Of a stretch of DNA of 64,000 nt, positions 34,129-42,121 are shown piece by piece (position 1 is the stretch's first letter; each line of letters opens with the position of its first letter). The translations under genes were made by a program, and so were the position numbers. This stretch comes from Candidatus Eisenbacteria bacterium (GTDB lineage: Bacteria > Eisenbacteria > RBG-16-71-46 > JAFGJU01). Where the stretch lies: positions 399,149 to 463,148 of the forward strand of contig JAPLKG010000008.1 in assembly GCA_026388185.1 (NCBI GenBank), given 5' to 3'. The notes beneath the pieces were generated by a model that saw nothing but the letters and a program-made list of their open reading frames with translations, made no database searches and was not told where the DNA came from.

Positions 34129-34149
34129 GGCAGTTTCTTGACTGCCTTT
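34129..34149 (+). terminator. Weak hairpin with T-run before the peptide ORF
   Basis: GGCAG (34129-34133) and CTGCC (34142-34146) can pair and are followed by TTT. It is short, and might attenuate transcription into the peptide ORF. Confidence 0.25.
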
Positions 34150-34169
34150 AAGGAGGTGGCTGCGGGGTT

Positions 34170-34292
34170 ATGCCAAAAGTAATTCATTCTATTCTCGCCG
34201 CCCTGCTCACGTACACGATAAGTGGTGGGCACGCCTGGTGGGCCAATGGTGGGCACGCCTGGTGGATGAGTGGCGGACACGCTTGGTGGTAG
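34170..34292 (+). CDS. 40-residue peptide with three C-terminal GGHAWW repeats
   Basis: ATG to TAG encodes 40 residues: a short hydrophobic start (VIHSILAALLTYTI, residues 4-17), then GGHAWW at 19-24, 27-32 and 35-40 with AN and MS between them; the last Trp is the C-terminus. The DNA unit is 24 bases. Copies one and two are identical over the 18-base core, and copy three differs at three third-codon positions only. AAGGAGG lies 14 bases upstream, a little far. Double-Trp ends recall ComS/XIP peptide pheromones of streptococci, but this is analogy only. It lies between the conserved gene and an HD-GYP membrane protein in the same direction. Confidence 0.6.
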   Translation: MPKVIHSILAALLTYTISGGHAWWANGGHAWWMSGGHAWW

Positions 34293-34420
34293 TAGTCGTG
34301 GCCTCGGTTGATGTCGGTTCTTGATTTTGGGCTTATCTTGGTGGTATGAATGTGTATGCTCGGTAACGTTCTTGAGTCGACGATGAACACCACCCGCTAC
34401 GTATTGGAGAACGTGACCCC

Positions 34421-35746
34421 ATGAAGTCTGCGGTAGCGACCAAGAGAGCCAGCGGCGGGCACCAACGCATTACTTTCTGGCTTTTCTACGTGTGCGTCGT
34501 AGCGGCAGGCATTCTCGCGCTGGCGCTCGCCCCGGTGCCGCCTGGCACTGTCAGTTCGCTCACGTTCTGGCTTTGGATCGCGCTCTTAATCCTAGCTGGC
34601 ATCGCTCCCATTCCTCTGCCCGCTGGTGGCTCCATGACTGTTTCTTCCGCGATGAACTATGCGGGTATTGTCGTAATGGGGCCTATCCCCACCGCTTGGG
34701 CGGGCGTAATCAGTGCGATGTTTCTTCAGCTCGTCATACTCCGCAAGCCGGTAGTAAAGAGTATTTTCAATGCGGCTGTCCTGGCTTTGACCGTGCTTGT
34801 GGCTGGGTGGGTGTATCTGGCCCTTGGGGGGACGGTGGGTAAGCTGCACCTACCGGGTGACATGCTTTACCTCTTGATATCCGGCATTGCCTATTTCGTG
34901 GTCAATACGGGTTCCATCAGTCTTGTCATCGGCCTTGAACAAAGGCTGAATACTTTTCGTGTCTGGCAAGTCAACTTCATGTGGACGATTCTTCACCTCT
35001 TGGCCCTGCTCCCCTTCGGCGCATTGCTTGCTTTGGTATATCTCAGTGCGGGGATGTGGGCCATTCTCCTCTTCTTCGTCCCGCTCCTTCTCGCCAGATA
35101 CTCCTTCAAGCTCTACGTTGACATGCGGAGAGATCATTTTGATTTTGTGAAGGCACTCACGGGAGTCATCGACGAAATCGACCCATACACGCGGCAGCAT
35201 TCGCTACGTGTTGCGGAGTACTCTGTTCGTCTCGCGCGGGGGCTCGGATTGCGCGAGAGCGATGTTCGGACCATAGAGTATGCCGCTCTCGTGCACGATC
35301 TGGGCAAGGTTGACTTGAGGTACAGGGACATACTGGGGAAGCCGGGCGCGCTCTCGACGGACGAGAGGAAGACGCTGCGGAGGCATCCCGGCATTGGGGC
35401 CGACATAGTGACCAAGGTCAAATCCCTCAAGAGAGCTTCCGAGATGGTTCGCTCACATCATGAGAGACCGGACGGGAAGGGGTATCCATACGGCCTTGTC
35501 GATCAAGACGTTCCCCTGGGTGCGCGGATCCTAAACGTGGCAGACGCCTTCGACGCGATGACGTCCGACCGTCCGTACAGGCCGGCCCTGACTCTTGAGC
35601 AGGCGGTCGCAGAAGTCAAGCGCTGCTGCGATACCCAGTTTGACAAGAGAGTTGCGGGTTGTCTCGTGAGAATGTACGAGGCGGGGCAGTTCGACGTGTA
35701 CAGAGAAGGGCGTGAGGAAACGCACTCCATGAGGGCCGCGGGCTAG
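34421..35746 (+). CDS. Membrane-anchored HD-GYP domain protein
   Basis: The protein has 441 residues. Six or seven N-terminal membrane helices (about residues 20-225) precede an HD domain with HSLRVAEYSVRLARGLGL, VHDLGKVDLR and the GYP-type motif HHERPDGKGYPYGL, then DAFDAMTSDRPYR. HD-GYP proteins hydrolyse cyclic di-GMP or related dinucleotides; the metal-binding residues look complete. The membrane part resembles sensory modules. With a small peptide ORF just upstream it could be a receptor, but that is inference. The ATG follows GGAG at 12 bases. purM starts 22 bases after the stop. Confidence 0.87.
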   Translation: MKSAVATKRASGGHQRITFWLFYVCVVAAGILALALAPVPPGTVSSLTFWLWIALLILAGIAPIPLPAGGSMTVSSAMNYAGIVVMGPIPTAWAGVISAMFLQLVILRKPVVKSIFNAAVLALTVLVAGWVYLALGGTVGKLHLPGDMLYLLISGIAYFVVNTGSISLVIGLEQRLNTFRVWQVNFMWTILHLLALLPFGALLALVYLSAGMWAILLFFVPLLLARYSFKLYVDMRRDHFDFVKALTGVIDEIDPYTRQHSLRVAEYSVRLARGLGLRESDVRTIEYAALVHDLGKVDLRYRDILGKPGALSTDERKTLRRHPGIGADIVTKVKSLKRASEMVRSHHERPDGKGYPYGLVDQDVPLGARILNVADAFDAMTSDRPYRPALTLEQAVAEVKRCCDTQFDKRVAGCLVRMYEAGQFDVYREGREETHSMRAAG

Positions 35747-35768
35747 CGCTGACAGAGCGGGTTGGGTT

Positions 35769-36791
35769 TTGAAGTACAAGGACGCCGGAGTTGACATAGA
35801 CGCAGCCAACGCTGCCCTGGAACGAATCAAAGCCCTCGTTCGCTCCACCTACACCAAAGGTGTGTCCAGCGAACCTGGGCTTTTTGCCGGCGCCTACTCG
35901 TTGGCTTCGGCAGGCATTAGAGATCCGCTTCTCCTCTCCAGCATGGACGGCGTTGGGACGAAGCTCAAGATTGCGTTTGCCGCGCGGAAGTTCAAGTCCG
36001 TCGGCACCGACATCGTGTCTCACTGCTGTAACGACGTGCTCGTGCACGCGGCCCAGCCGATCTTTTTCTTAGACTACATCGGGATTGACAAGATAGAAGT
36101 CACGGTCCTGGAGGAGTTGGTTTCGGGGATGGCGGAAGAGTGCATCAACTGGGGCTGTGCGCTGATAGGCGGGGAGACGGCGGAAATGCCGGGCTTCTAC
36201 AACAAAGGCGAGTTCGATGTCGTGGGCTGCGCCGTCGGGGTCGTCGAGAAAAGTGACTTCGTAGACGGCGCCGACATTCGGAGTGGCGACGTCCTGATCG
36301 GACTACCATCCACCGGACTTCACACCAATGGCTTTTCGCTGGCAAGGAAGATCCTCTTCGAGAAGAAGAACTTTTCAGTTGAGGACTCACTTCCGGAGCT
36401 AGGTTGTACCATCGAAGAGGCTCTTCTTGTTCCTCACCGGTCGTATCTCCGACCCGTTCGCCTTCTTCTTGCAGGGGGATGGGTCAGGGGTATGGCTCAC
36501 ATCACCGGTGGGGGATTCTTCGACAACATCACGCGAATTCTCCCCGACGGGCTTCAGGTTCACATTCGCAAGGGGACGTGGCCCATTCTGCCGGTGTTCG
36601 GCCTGCTCAGACGATGGGGGGAGATGGAAGACGAGGAAGCGTTCAGGACTTTCAACATGGGCGTTGGGTTCGTCGTATTTGTGCGTGAGAAAGATGTGAG
36701 TTCGGCTGTCAACGAGCTTCTCGCCAACGACGAGAAGGCGTTTGTCATCGGCGAGGTAAGGAGCGGCAAGAAAGGTGTTCACGTAGTTTAG
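35769..36791 (+). CDS. purM: Phosphoribosylformylglycinamidine cyclo-ligase (AIR synthase)
   Basis: The protein has 340 residues. Family signatures are KYKDAGVDIDAAN at the N-terminus, SSMDGVGTKLKIAF, LIGGETAEMPGFY, LPSTGLHTNGFSLAR and HITGGGFFDNI. The enzyme closes the imidazole ring, the fifth step of purine synthesis. It stands apart from the purB-L-Q-F cluster at 50.8 kb, between the HD-GYP gene and a sigma-54 activator. The start is TTG after GGGTTGGG; no nearby ATG fits. Confidence 0.94.
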   Translation: MKYKDAGVDIDAANAALERIKALVRSTYTKGVSSEPGLFAGAYSLASAGIRDPLLLSSMDGVGTKLKIAFAARKFKSVGTDIVSHCCNDVLVHAAQPIFFLDYIGIDKIEVTVLEELVSGMAEECINWGCALIGGETAEMPGFYNKGEFDVVGCAVGVVEKSDFVDGADIRSGDVLIGLPSTGLHTNGFSLARKILFEKKNFSVEDSLPELGCTIEEALLVPHRSYLRPVRLLLAGGWVRGMAHITGGGFFDNITRILPDGLQVHIRKGTWPILPVFGLLRRWGEMEDEEAFRTFNMGVGFVVFVREKDVSSAVNELLANDEKAFVIGEVRSGKKGVHVV

Positions 36792-36828
36792 ATTTGCTCA
36801 ACTCCCGAATGGGGAAGAGGAGGGTGTG

Positions 36829-38070
36829 ATGGATGTGTTCCGGGACAAGAGCAGAAAGGAACGTGCCTGCTCCGAACCTTCTGACTCTGAGACAAGACGA
36901 TCGTTTCCGCTTGGCAATGCTGCTTCCCTGTCCGACGACGCTGCTGTTGCGTCTGAGGACTCCGCCCCTTCAGCCGCTGACGCTCATCCCGGCCTCGATG
37001 TTCGCTCGCTCCGCGATATTCATCCTGCGCGCGAGGGCCGGTCAGTCGCAGCGTCCGAGGCCGTTGCGAGTGCCCTGATGAAGCTGGTAGGCCGTAGCAG
37101 AGAAATGCTGCACGTCCATGAACTGATCAAGAAGATCGCGCTCTGCGACACGACGGTCCTCATCGAGGGTGAGACCGGCACGGGAAAGGAACTGGTCGCA
37201 AAGGCGATCCATCAACTCGGGCGCCGCCGTGGCTCCAACTTTCTTGCTCACAACTGTGGAGCGACCCCCGACACTCTCATCGAAAGCGAGCTCTTCGGCC
37301 ACGTGAAGGGGGCTTTCACCGGCGCAGTGCAGGACAAGAAGGGGCTGTTCGAGGTGGCCGATGGAGGCACCTTTTTCCTGGATGAGATCGCGGACATAAG
37401 CTCGATGATGCAGATCAAGCTCCTGCGCGTTCTCCAGGAGCGCGAGTTCAGAAGGGTGGGGGAGACTCAGGCACGAAGGATCGACGTACGAGTCATTGCG
37501 GCCACGAACCGGGATTTGCTCGGCGAAGTCGAGCAAGGGAGATTTCGAAGAGATCTGTATTATCGTCTGGGTGTGATCAAGCTCAGATTGCCCGCGCTGC
37601 GAGAAAGAAGAGACGATATACCGGCGCTCGTCGAGCATTTTCTTGCGATACAGGCGCGCAGAATCGGGGCTCGCACCATTGCCGTGCGTGAGAACGCACT
37701 GGAGGTCTTGAGAAACTACGATTGGCCGGGAAACGTGCGGGAGCTGGAGAACGAAATGGAAAGGGCGGTCGCGCTCGGCCATCCGGGAACGGAAGTCACC
37801 CTCTGGGGATTGTCCGACGCAGTAAGGAGCAACAGTTGCGCAGCGGTGTGCGACCTCGGCCCCGCCGGCACCTTGAAGTACGAGACCGACCGTTTGGAAA
37901 GACAGAGAATCCTCGAGGCCCTGGAGTCGAGCATGTGGAACAAGACTCGCGCCGCAAAAGCACTTGGCCTGAGCAGGCAGGGTCTGCTCAAGAAGATGCG
38001 GAGGTTCAAGCTGGGAAACGGCCACACGGGGCCCTCGGAGACGACGGGCCGGCCAGGAAGCAGTAAGTGA
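36829..38070 (+). CDS. Sigma-54-dependent transcriptional activator, canonical motifs
   Basis: The protein has 413 residues. A 70-residue Ser/Ala/Asp-rich N-terminus without a known sensor domain precedes the AAA+ domain: Walker A GETGTGKE, contact loop GAFTGA, Walker B FFLDEIAD, then FRRDLYYRLGVIKLRLP and WPGNVRELENE. The C-terminus has a Fis-type helix-turn-helix (KTRAAKALGLSRQGLLKK). It should open sigma-54 promoters. A near-consensus promoter of that class lies 450 bases downstream at 38524. GAGGAGGG precedes the ATG at 36829. Confidence 0.9.
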   Translation: MDVFRDKSRKERACSEPSDSETRRSFPLGNAASLSDDAAVASEDSAPSAADAHPGLDVRSLRDIHPAREGRSVAASEAVASALMKLVGRSREMLHVHELIKKIALCDTTVLIEGETGTGKELVAKAIHQLGRRRGSNFLAHNCGATPDTLIESELFGHVKGAFTGAVQDKKGLFEVADGGTFFLDEIADISSMMQIKLLRVLQEREFRRVGETQARRIDVRVIAATNRDLLGEVEQGRFRRDLYYRLGVIKLRLPALRERRDDIPALVEHFLAIQARRIGARTIAVRENALEVLRNYDWPGNVRELENEMERAVALGHPGTEVTLWGLSDAVRSNSCAAVCDLGPAGTLKYETDRLERQRILEALESSMWNKTRAAKALGLSRQGLLKKMRRFKLGNGHTGPSETTGRPGSSK

Positions 38071-38096
38071 GCGACCAGCCTGTAGGAAAGGAACGC

Positions 38097-38138
38097 CCGA
38101 GGCGGAGTCGTGACAGCCGACTTCGCTAAGGGCCTCGG
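38097..38138 (+). repeat. Stem-loop after the activator gene
   Basis: The outer arms CCGAGGC (38097-38103) and GCCTCGG (38132-38138) enclose GAGTCG (38105-38110) and CGACTT (38118-38123), which pair with one G-T. It may end or protect the activator mRNA. Confidence 0.4.
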
Positions 38139-38202
38139 CACATAGATACTCTTTCACGCCACCCGACCCCAAGACGGTTCCCTCATGCGTGTAGATTCCC
38201 CA

Positions 38203-38231
38203 TTGACAACTAATTGTCCATACGCAATACT
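38203..38231 (+). promoter_or_regulatory. Candidate sigma-70 promoter overlapping a palindrome
   Basis: TTGACA (38203-38208), 17 bases, AATACT (38226-38231). The palindrome GACAA-CTAA-TTGTC (38205-38218) covers the end of the -35 box and the start of the spacer, as an operator would. Confidence 0.45.
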
Positions 38232-38238
38232 GACACGA

Positions 38239-38510
38239 GAGAGGCGAGGGCATTAACCGCACCGTTCTGTTCGGGAGAAGATCAAGAAGCTCAAGACGAT
38301 GGGGATCTGTTACCCAGGTGGCGAAAGCGTAGCTATCTCGTACCCACTGAACTGCATTGGCTTTCACAGAGTTGCACCTCTGCCACGCTGACTGGTGACT
38401 TTGGTCGCAAAACTGAGTCGGTGGGCGCGGGTCGCGATGAGTGCGGACATCTACTCGGTCACATAACTCGTTGATGGGTGGGTAGGTAGAGATCGGGGTA
38501 GTATCACAAT
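38239..38510 (+). other. Gene-free stretch, possible non-coding transcript
   Basis: About 270 bases downstream of the promoter at 38203 with no convincing gene. A frame of 86 codons exists but has no ribosome site or family. A CAGAG-TTGCAC-CTCTG hairpin lies near 38367-38382. I recognise no known RNA family; a small RNA or leader is possible. Confidence 0.25.
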
Positions 38511-38523
38511 ATTAGTTACGTTC

Positions 38524-38538
38524 CGGCACGACTTGTGC
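38524..38538 (+). promoter_or_regulatory. Near-consensus sigma-54 promoter
   Basis: CGGCACGACTTGTGC matches the TGGCACG-N4-TTGC pattern at 9 of 11 positions. The invariant GG and GC are exactly 10 bases apart. Transcription would start near 38550, about 115 bases before the secreted-protein gene at 38665. The two sigma-54 activators in the window make this a likely real target. Confidence 0.65.
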
Positions 38539-38664
38539 GATACAAGAAGATTGGCGCGACCAGGTCACAGTTTGCAAGTCTCAAGATTGAGGTATCAGCT
38601 CGGGGGGAACCTACATGTTCAAGGGTGTTGTGGGTCGGACCAGGGTTGGAGGAAGGAGCGAGGG

Positions 38665-39237
38665 ATGAGGAAAATGGGGTCGGTAGTTCTGCCGTTGATG
38701 GTTGTTTGCCTAATGGCGTTGTGGGCGCCGTGTGGTGATGGTGAGGCTGGTAGGCGTGGTGAGGGTCTTGGGCTTTGGTGGGCGCCGGACAGTGCGTGTG
38801 CGGTGCGTTTAGCTCAGGTGGTTGGCCTCGAGAGGATAGCGAGACTTCTGGAAGGAAGGCCTGAGAAGGTTGTGGGCTGGTTGATGCTTGAGCGCATGGT
38901 GGAGGATGAGGGTGAGTGGTTCTGGATCCGGGTGAGGATGAAGAATGTTAAGAGCGTGACATTCACTAAGAGTACGAAGATCGTTGTGACAGAGAGGGAC
39001 GGGAGGCGTGTAGAGAGTGAGGGAATTTTCTTCTGGCCTGATTATCACCAGACGAGCCTGTATGACTCGAGAGAGATGTGTGTCGTGGTGGGCAGGAGTT
39101 CTGTGTGGCAGGGACTTGACGGTCTTGCGCCTACGGGGTGCGTGAAGTTCGCTGCCGGCAGTGTGAGGGTTGGTGATGTGAGGGGTTTCGAAGTCGTGGG
39201 AGCGATCGTGGATGTCGGCGGGGGAGAGACTAGGTGA
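38665..39237 (+). CDS. Exported protein of unknown function, sigma-54 promoter-linked
   Basis: The protein has 190 residues. A signal peptide (RKMGSVVLPLMVVCLMALW) is followed by GLWWAPDSACAVR, a basic/valine-rich middle (MKNVKSVTFTKSTKIVV) and a Gly/Val-rich end. No family is recognised. GGAGGAAGGAGCGAGGG precedes the ATG. The coding strand is strikingly rich in G and T compared with neighbours, as is the next gene; this may reflect foreign origin. It lies 115 bases from a predicted sigma-54 transcription start. Confidence 0.65.
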   Translation: MRKMGSVVLPLMVVCLMALWAPCGDGEAGRRGEGLGLWWAPDSACAVRLAQVVGLERIARLLEGRPEKVVGWLMLERMVEDEGEWFWIRVRMKNVKSVTFTKSTKIVVTERDGRRVESEGIFFWPDYHQTSLYDSREMCVVVGRSSVWQGLDGLAPTGCVKFAAGSVRVGDVRGFEVVGAIVDVGGGETR

Positions 39238-39253
39238 GAGGGGGTGAGTTGGC

Positions 39254-39454
39254 ATGAAGGGTGCTGTTGTGGTGCTTTTGTTGGTGCTGCTCTTGGTGCC
39301 CTGTGTTGCGAATGCGGTGGACGCGGTCGGGTGTGATGTGTGGCTGGAGAGTGGGAACGTGGTCATGTGGGCTGCGTGTCACGTTGGTGAGTGGCTCCGG
39401 TTCAACGAGGCGACGGATGACCTGCTGTGGGAGGTTGGGTACGTCGGGCCGTAG
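39254..39454 (+). CDS. Small exported protein of unknown function
   Basis: The protein has 66 residues. A textbook signal peptide (GAVVVLLLVLLLVPCVANA) is followed by about 45 residues with two cysteines and several tryptophans (GCDVWLESGNVVMWAACHVG). No family is recognised. It starts 16 bases after the previous gene and shares its G/T-rich coding strand. A strong hairpin follows its stop, so these two genes probably form one short operon. Confidence 0.6.
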   Translation: MKGAVVVLLLVLLLVPCVANAVDAVGCDVWLESGNVVMWAACHVGEWLRFNEATDDLLWEVGYVGP

Positions 39455-39462
39455 TGCGGCTG

Positions 39463-39504
39463 CTGCACCAGGAAGGCCGGCGTGAGCCGGTCTTCCTGGT
39501 GCAG
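39463..39504 (+). terminator. Strong 19-pair hairpin ending the secreted-protein operon
   Basis: The left arm 39463-39481 and right arm 39486-39504 pair over 19 positions with a single G-T, around a GTGA (GNRA-type) loop. It starts 9 bases after the stop at 39454. The following bases are GT-rich without a clean T-run, so termination may be factor-assisted. Confidence 0.6.
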
Positions 39505-39700
39505 CGTGTGTGTGTTTGACGTGTACAGTGATGGCAATCACCTGAGACCTGCCCCTGTGGGTCGACGAGGCTCGCTTCATGGTGTCCTTCCGCAACCAGA
39601 GGCCAGGGCGCGCAGGTCACAATCAGGGCGTCCCATTTTGTCCACTTATTTCCTTTAGTCCGAAGTGTGAGTCGTGTAGAATGGGGATGCTCTCGTTCTC

Positions 39701-41308
39701 GTGCCGTCGGTCAGCGATAGAGAAGCAGAAGACAAGAAAGGTGTTGAAGCGAGCCACGTGTTGCAGCCTGCATTTTTCCTCTTAGTTTTCGCGGTCCTAC
39801 TTTCCCTCACGTTTTTCCCGTCAGGCCTGGGCTTTCTATCTTTTGTGGCGCTAGTGCCTCTTTTCAAGGCGATTCTCCAGGGCGCGACCGCCGGTGGCGA
39901 AGGAAGGTGGAAGGCGCTCAAGCGAGGGTTCTTCCTGGGATGGCTTGGCGGGGTCATGTTCTTCGGCATCACCTTCTATTGGATACCGCTTCTGCCCGGC
40001 GAAAACGTGACGGTTCCATTCATCATGTTCCCGGCATACCTGGTCATGGTGGGGTACCTGGCACTCTACCTAGGGGTCTTCGGTGCGCTTCTTAGGCTGA
40101 CCTACGTGCAGGTCACAAGAAAGGTTGTTCTGCTTGCTCCGTGTCTCTGGGTTCTGGTTGAGCTCTTGCGGGCGAGAGGCGCACTTGGCTTTCCGTGGGC
40201 GAGTCTGGGGTACAGTTTGTGGCAATATCCCAGCCTGATTCAAATCGCTTCCGTCGGCTCCGTCTATGCGGTAAGCCTCATACTCGTTGTCGTCAACGCG
40301 CTCCTGTACGATGCAGTTGCGAGAAGAATCAAACCCGTTGTGGCAGTCCCCGCCGCACTTGCGATCGTGGTCCTGATGCTGCTCTTTGGTCAGGTCGCAA
40401 TCCATTCCAATCCGCCCGCGCGAGAACTCACGGTTGGCCTTGTTCAACCGAACATGGCGAGCGGAATAAAGTGGGATCCGAGATTCAGGCAACACAATCT
40501 CGACGTTCTTCTTGAGCTCACGGAGCAACTCGCCTCGCAGAATCCGGATTTCATTGTCTGGCCCGAGACGGCGGCTCCTTTTCACCTGAGGTACGAGCCC
40601 ACCTACATGAACCTGCTGACCCGCACCATCGATCGTGTGCGCGTTCCTCTCTTTCTCGGCTTTCCTGACGCTGTTCCCCAGGAAGACGGCGAGCTGGTCT
40701 ATTACAATTCGGCCGGATTAATGATGCCCGGACTCGGCCTCGTCAAGAAATACGACAAGGTGCACCTGGTTCCTTTTGGGGAGAGAATACCTTACGACGA
40801 CGTGTTTGCATTTCTCAAGAGAGTGGACTTCGGAGAGGCAGATTTTGGGGTAGGAAAGGAGAGGACCGTCTTCAGCTTGAACGGCGAGAAATTCAGCGTC
40901 CTCATCTGCTTTGAGTCGATATTCCCCGAACTGGTGCGCTCGTTCAAAGCGGAGGGCGCCGATTTTCTCGTCAACATCACGAACGACGAATGGTTCGGCA
41001 GGAGCGCGGCTCCCTATCAGCACGCTTACATGGCCGTGTTCAGAGCGGTCGAGACCAGGTCAAGCATCGCGCGCTGCGCAAACACAGGGATCTCGATGCT
41101 CATTGATCCTTGGGGAAGGATCACGTTGAGGAGTGGCCTCTTCACCAGGGAAGCTCTCGTGGGCAAGATCAAGATAGTGTCGTCAGAGACTTTCTTTACG
41201 AAGCACGGGTTCCTGGTCCTGTGGCCTTTTGTGGGTATCGCAATTCTGGAGTGCGTCCTGGCTCTTGTCGGTGGCCGGAAGCTCAAGGCGAAGAGACTTC
41301 CTATTTAG
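39701..41308 (+). CDS. lnt: Apolipoprotein N-acyltransferase
   Basis: The protein has 535 residues. N-terminal membrane helices (about residues 20-235) are followed by a nitrilase-fold domain with the catalytic set: Glu in IVWPETAAPF, Lys in KKYDKVHLVPFGE, and Cys in LICFESIFPEL. A last helix closes the protein. Lnt adds the third acyl chain to lipoproteins in the inner membrane of diderm bacteria and supports an outer-membrane lifestyle here. The GTG start has a weak ribosome site. Its end overlaps the convergent HEAT gene by four bases. Confidence 0.92.
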   Translation: MPSVSDREAEDKKGVEASHVLQPAFFLLVFAVLLSLTFFPSGLGFLSFVALVPLFKAILQGATAGGEGRWKALKRGFFLGWLGGVMFFGITFYWIPLLPGENVTVPFIMFPAYLVMVGYLALYLGVFGALLRLTYVQVTRKVVLLAPCLWVLVELLRARGALGFPWASLGYSLWQYPSLIQIASVGSVYAVSLILVVVNALLYDAVARRIKPVVAVPAALAIVVLMLLFGQVAIHSNPPARELTVGLVQPNMASGIKWDPRFRQHNLDVLLELTEQLASQNPDFIVWPETAAPFHLRYEPTYMNLLTRTIDRVRVPLFLGFPDAVPQEDGELVYYNSAGLMMPGLGLVKKYDKVHLVPFGERIPYDDVFAFLKRVDFGEADFGVGKERTVFSLNGEKFSVLICFESIFPELVRSFKAEGADFLVNITNDEWFGRSAAPYQHAYMAVFRAVETRSSIARCANTGISMLIDPWGRITLRSGLFTREALVGKIKIVSSETFFTKHGFLVLWPFVGIAILECVLALVGGRKLKAKRLPI

Positions 41309-42072
41309 TCGGCGTCTTTCCTCTCACGAATCCTGGTCAGGGCAGCACGAGCCGAGTCTCGGACCTCCGCATCATTGCTAGCGAGGGCTCTCTCTAGGCC
41401 GTCAACTACTTCCTTGCCTCCTATCTCCTCGAGTAGCTTGAGGGCAGAAGCTGACAGACGGTGCGGATACTCGGCCACCAGTCTACTTCGCAATGACTCT
41501 CGCATATCCGGTCTGTCTAGGACACTTTCCCAATCCTGCTTCTCAAAATCCTTTTTCATGAAAAGATCAAGCAGAGTCGGTAGGACCGTGGTCCTTTCGT
41601 TGAAGTCTCTGGCCAGGACGGATGCGGCCGTGAATCTATTGCCTATGTTAGGATCCTCGTTCAATGCCCTCATCAGTACTGGAACCGCTCGTCTGTCACC
41701 AAGCGAGCCAAGGTTCATCATGATGTCGCTTCTAACCATGGCAACGGAATCAGACTGCACGGCCTCACATAGCGTTTCGACTGCTCTTAAGTCATGAAGA
41801 TTCGTCAGAGCCAAGGCATAACTGGATCGCTTGTCCGGGGTCTCTCCCTCTTTTACTGCCTTCAGGTATCGTTGAAACTTCTTCTCGCTAATCTTCCTGA
41901 CCGCGTTTGCTGCAGTTGCGGGCTTCTTGGCCGCTGAAGTAGTGTCTAACACCAGTGCCGTATCGCGGCCATCAGAACCGGCAGAGGGTCTGGCCTTCTC
42001 GGAGGACACAATAGCGAAAGCAAGCAACGTCACAGTGATTAGTGCGGTTGAAACAACTCTCAAGCTCTTCAA
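41305..42072 (-). CDS. HEAT-repeat protein, exported
   Basis: The protein has about 255 residues. A signal peptide (KSLRVVSTALITVTLLAFAIV) and a linker precede four or five HEAT-like repeats, for example MVRSDIMMNLGSLGDRRAV and VRDSARAALTRIRER. HEAT solenoids bind other proteins; no enzyme domain is present. A TTG at 42072 with GAGGTGA six bases upstream is preferred over the ATG at 42117, which has no ribosome site and would spoil the signal peptide. It is the last gene of the minus-strand secreted-protein operon. Confidence 0.78.
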   Translation of the reverse strand: MKSLRVVSTALITVTLLAFAIVSSEKARPSAGSDGRDTALVLDTTSAAKKPATAANAVRKISEKKFQRYLKAVKEGETPDKRSSYALALTNLHDLRAVETLCEAVQSDSVAMVRSDIMMNLGSLGDRRAVPVLMRALNEDPNIGNRFTAASVLARDFNERTTVLPTLLDLFMKKDFEKQDWESVLDRPDMRESLRSRLVAEYPHRLSASALKLLEEIGGKEVVDGLERALASNDAEVRDSARAALTRIRERKDAD

Positions 42073-42121
42073 TGGTATCACCTCAATCCATTTGGGATTA
42101 ACTTGTCGATTCTGCACAATC

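Noticed and set aside
34184-34393. Minus-strand frame with three HQACPPL repeats, antisense to the GGHAWW ORF
   Set aside because: It lies against the direction of the operon and has no ribosome site. The plus-strand frame has a start, a ribosome site and ends exactly with the repeat. The same third positions vary in both frames, so this cannot be excluded on substitution pattern alone.
37042-38367. 441-codon minus-strand frame across the canonical sigma-54 activator
   Set aside because: Antisense shadow; the plus strand encodes intact AAA+ and Fis motifs.
38214-38474. 86-codon frame between the second activator and the sigma-54 promoter
   Set aside because: No ribosome site, no recognisable domain, and it overlaps the predicted -10 box at 38226; treated as non-coding.
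32909-38526. Shared 12-base word GTTACGTTCCGG at 32909 and 38515
   Set aside because: Many 12-base repeats are expected by chance in 64 kb, and the flanks do not match.
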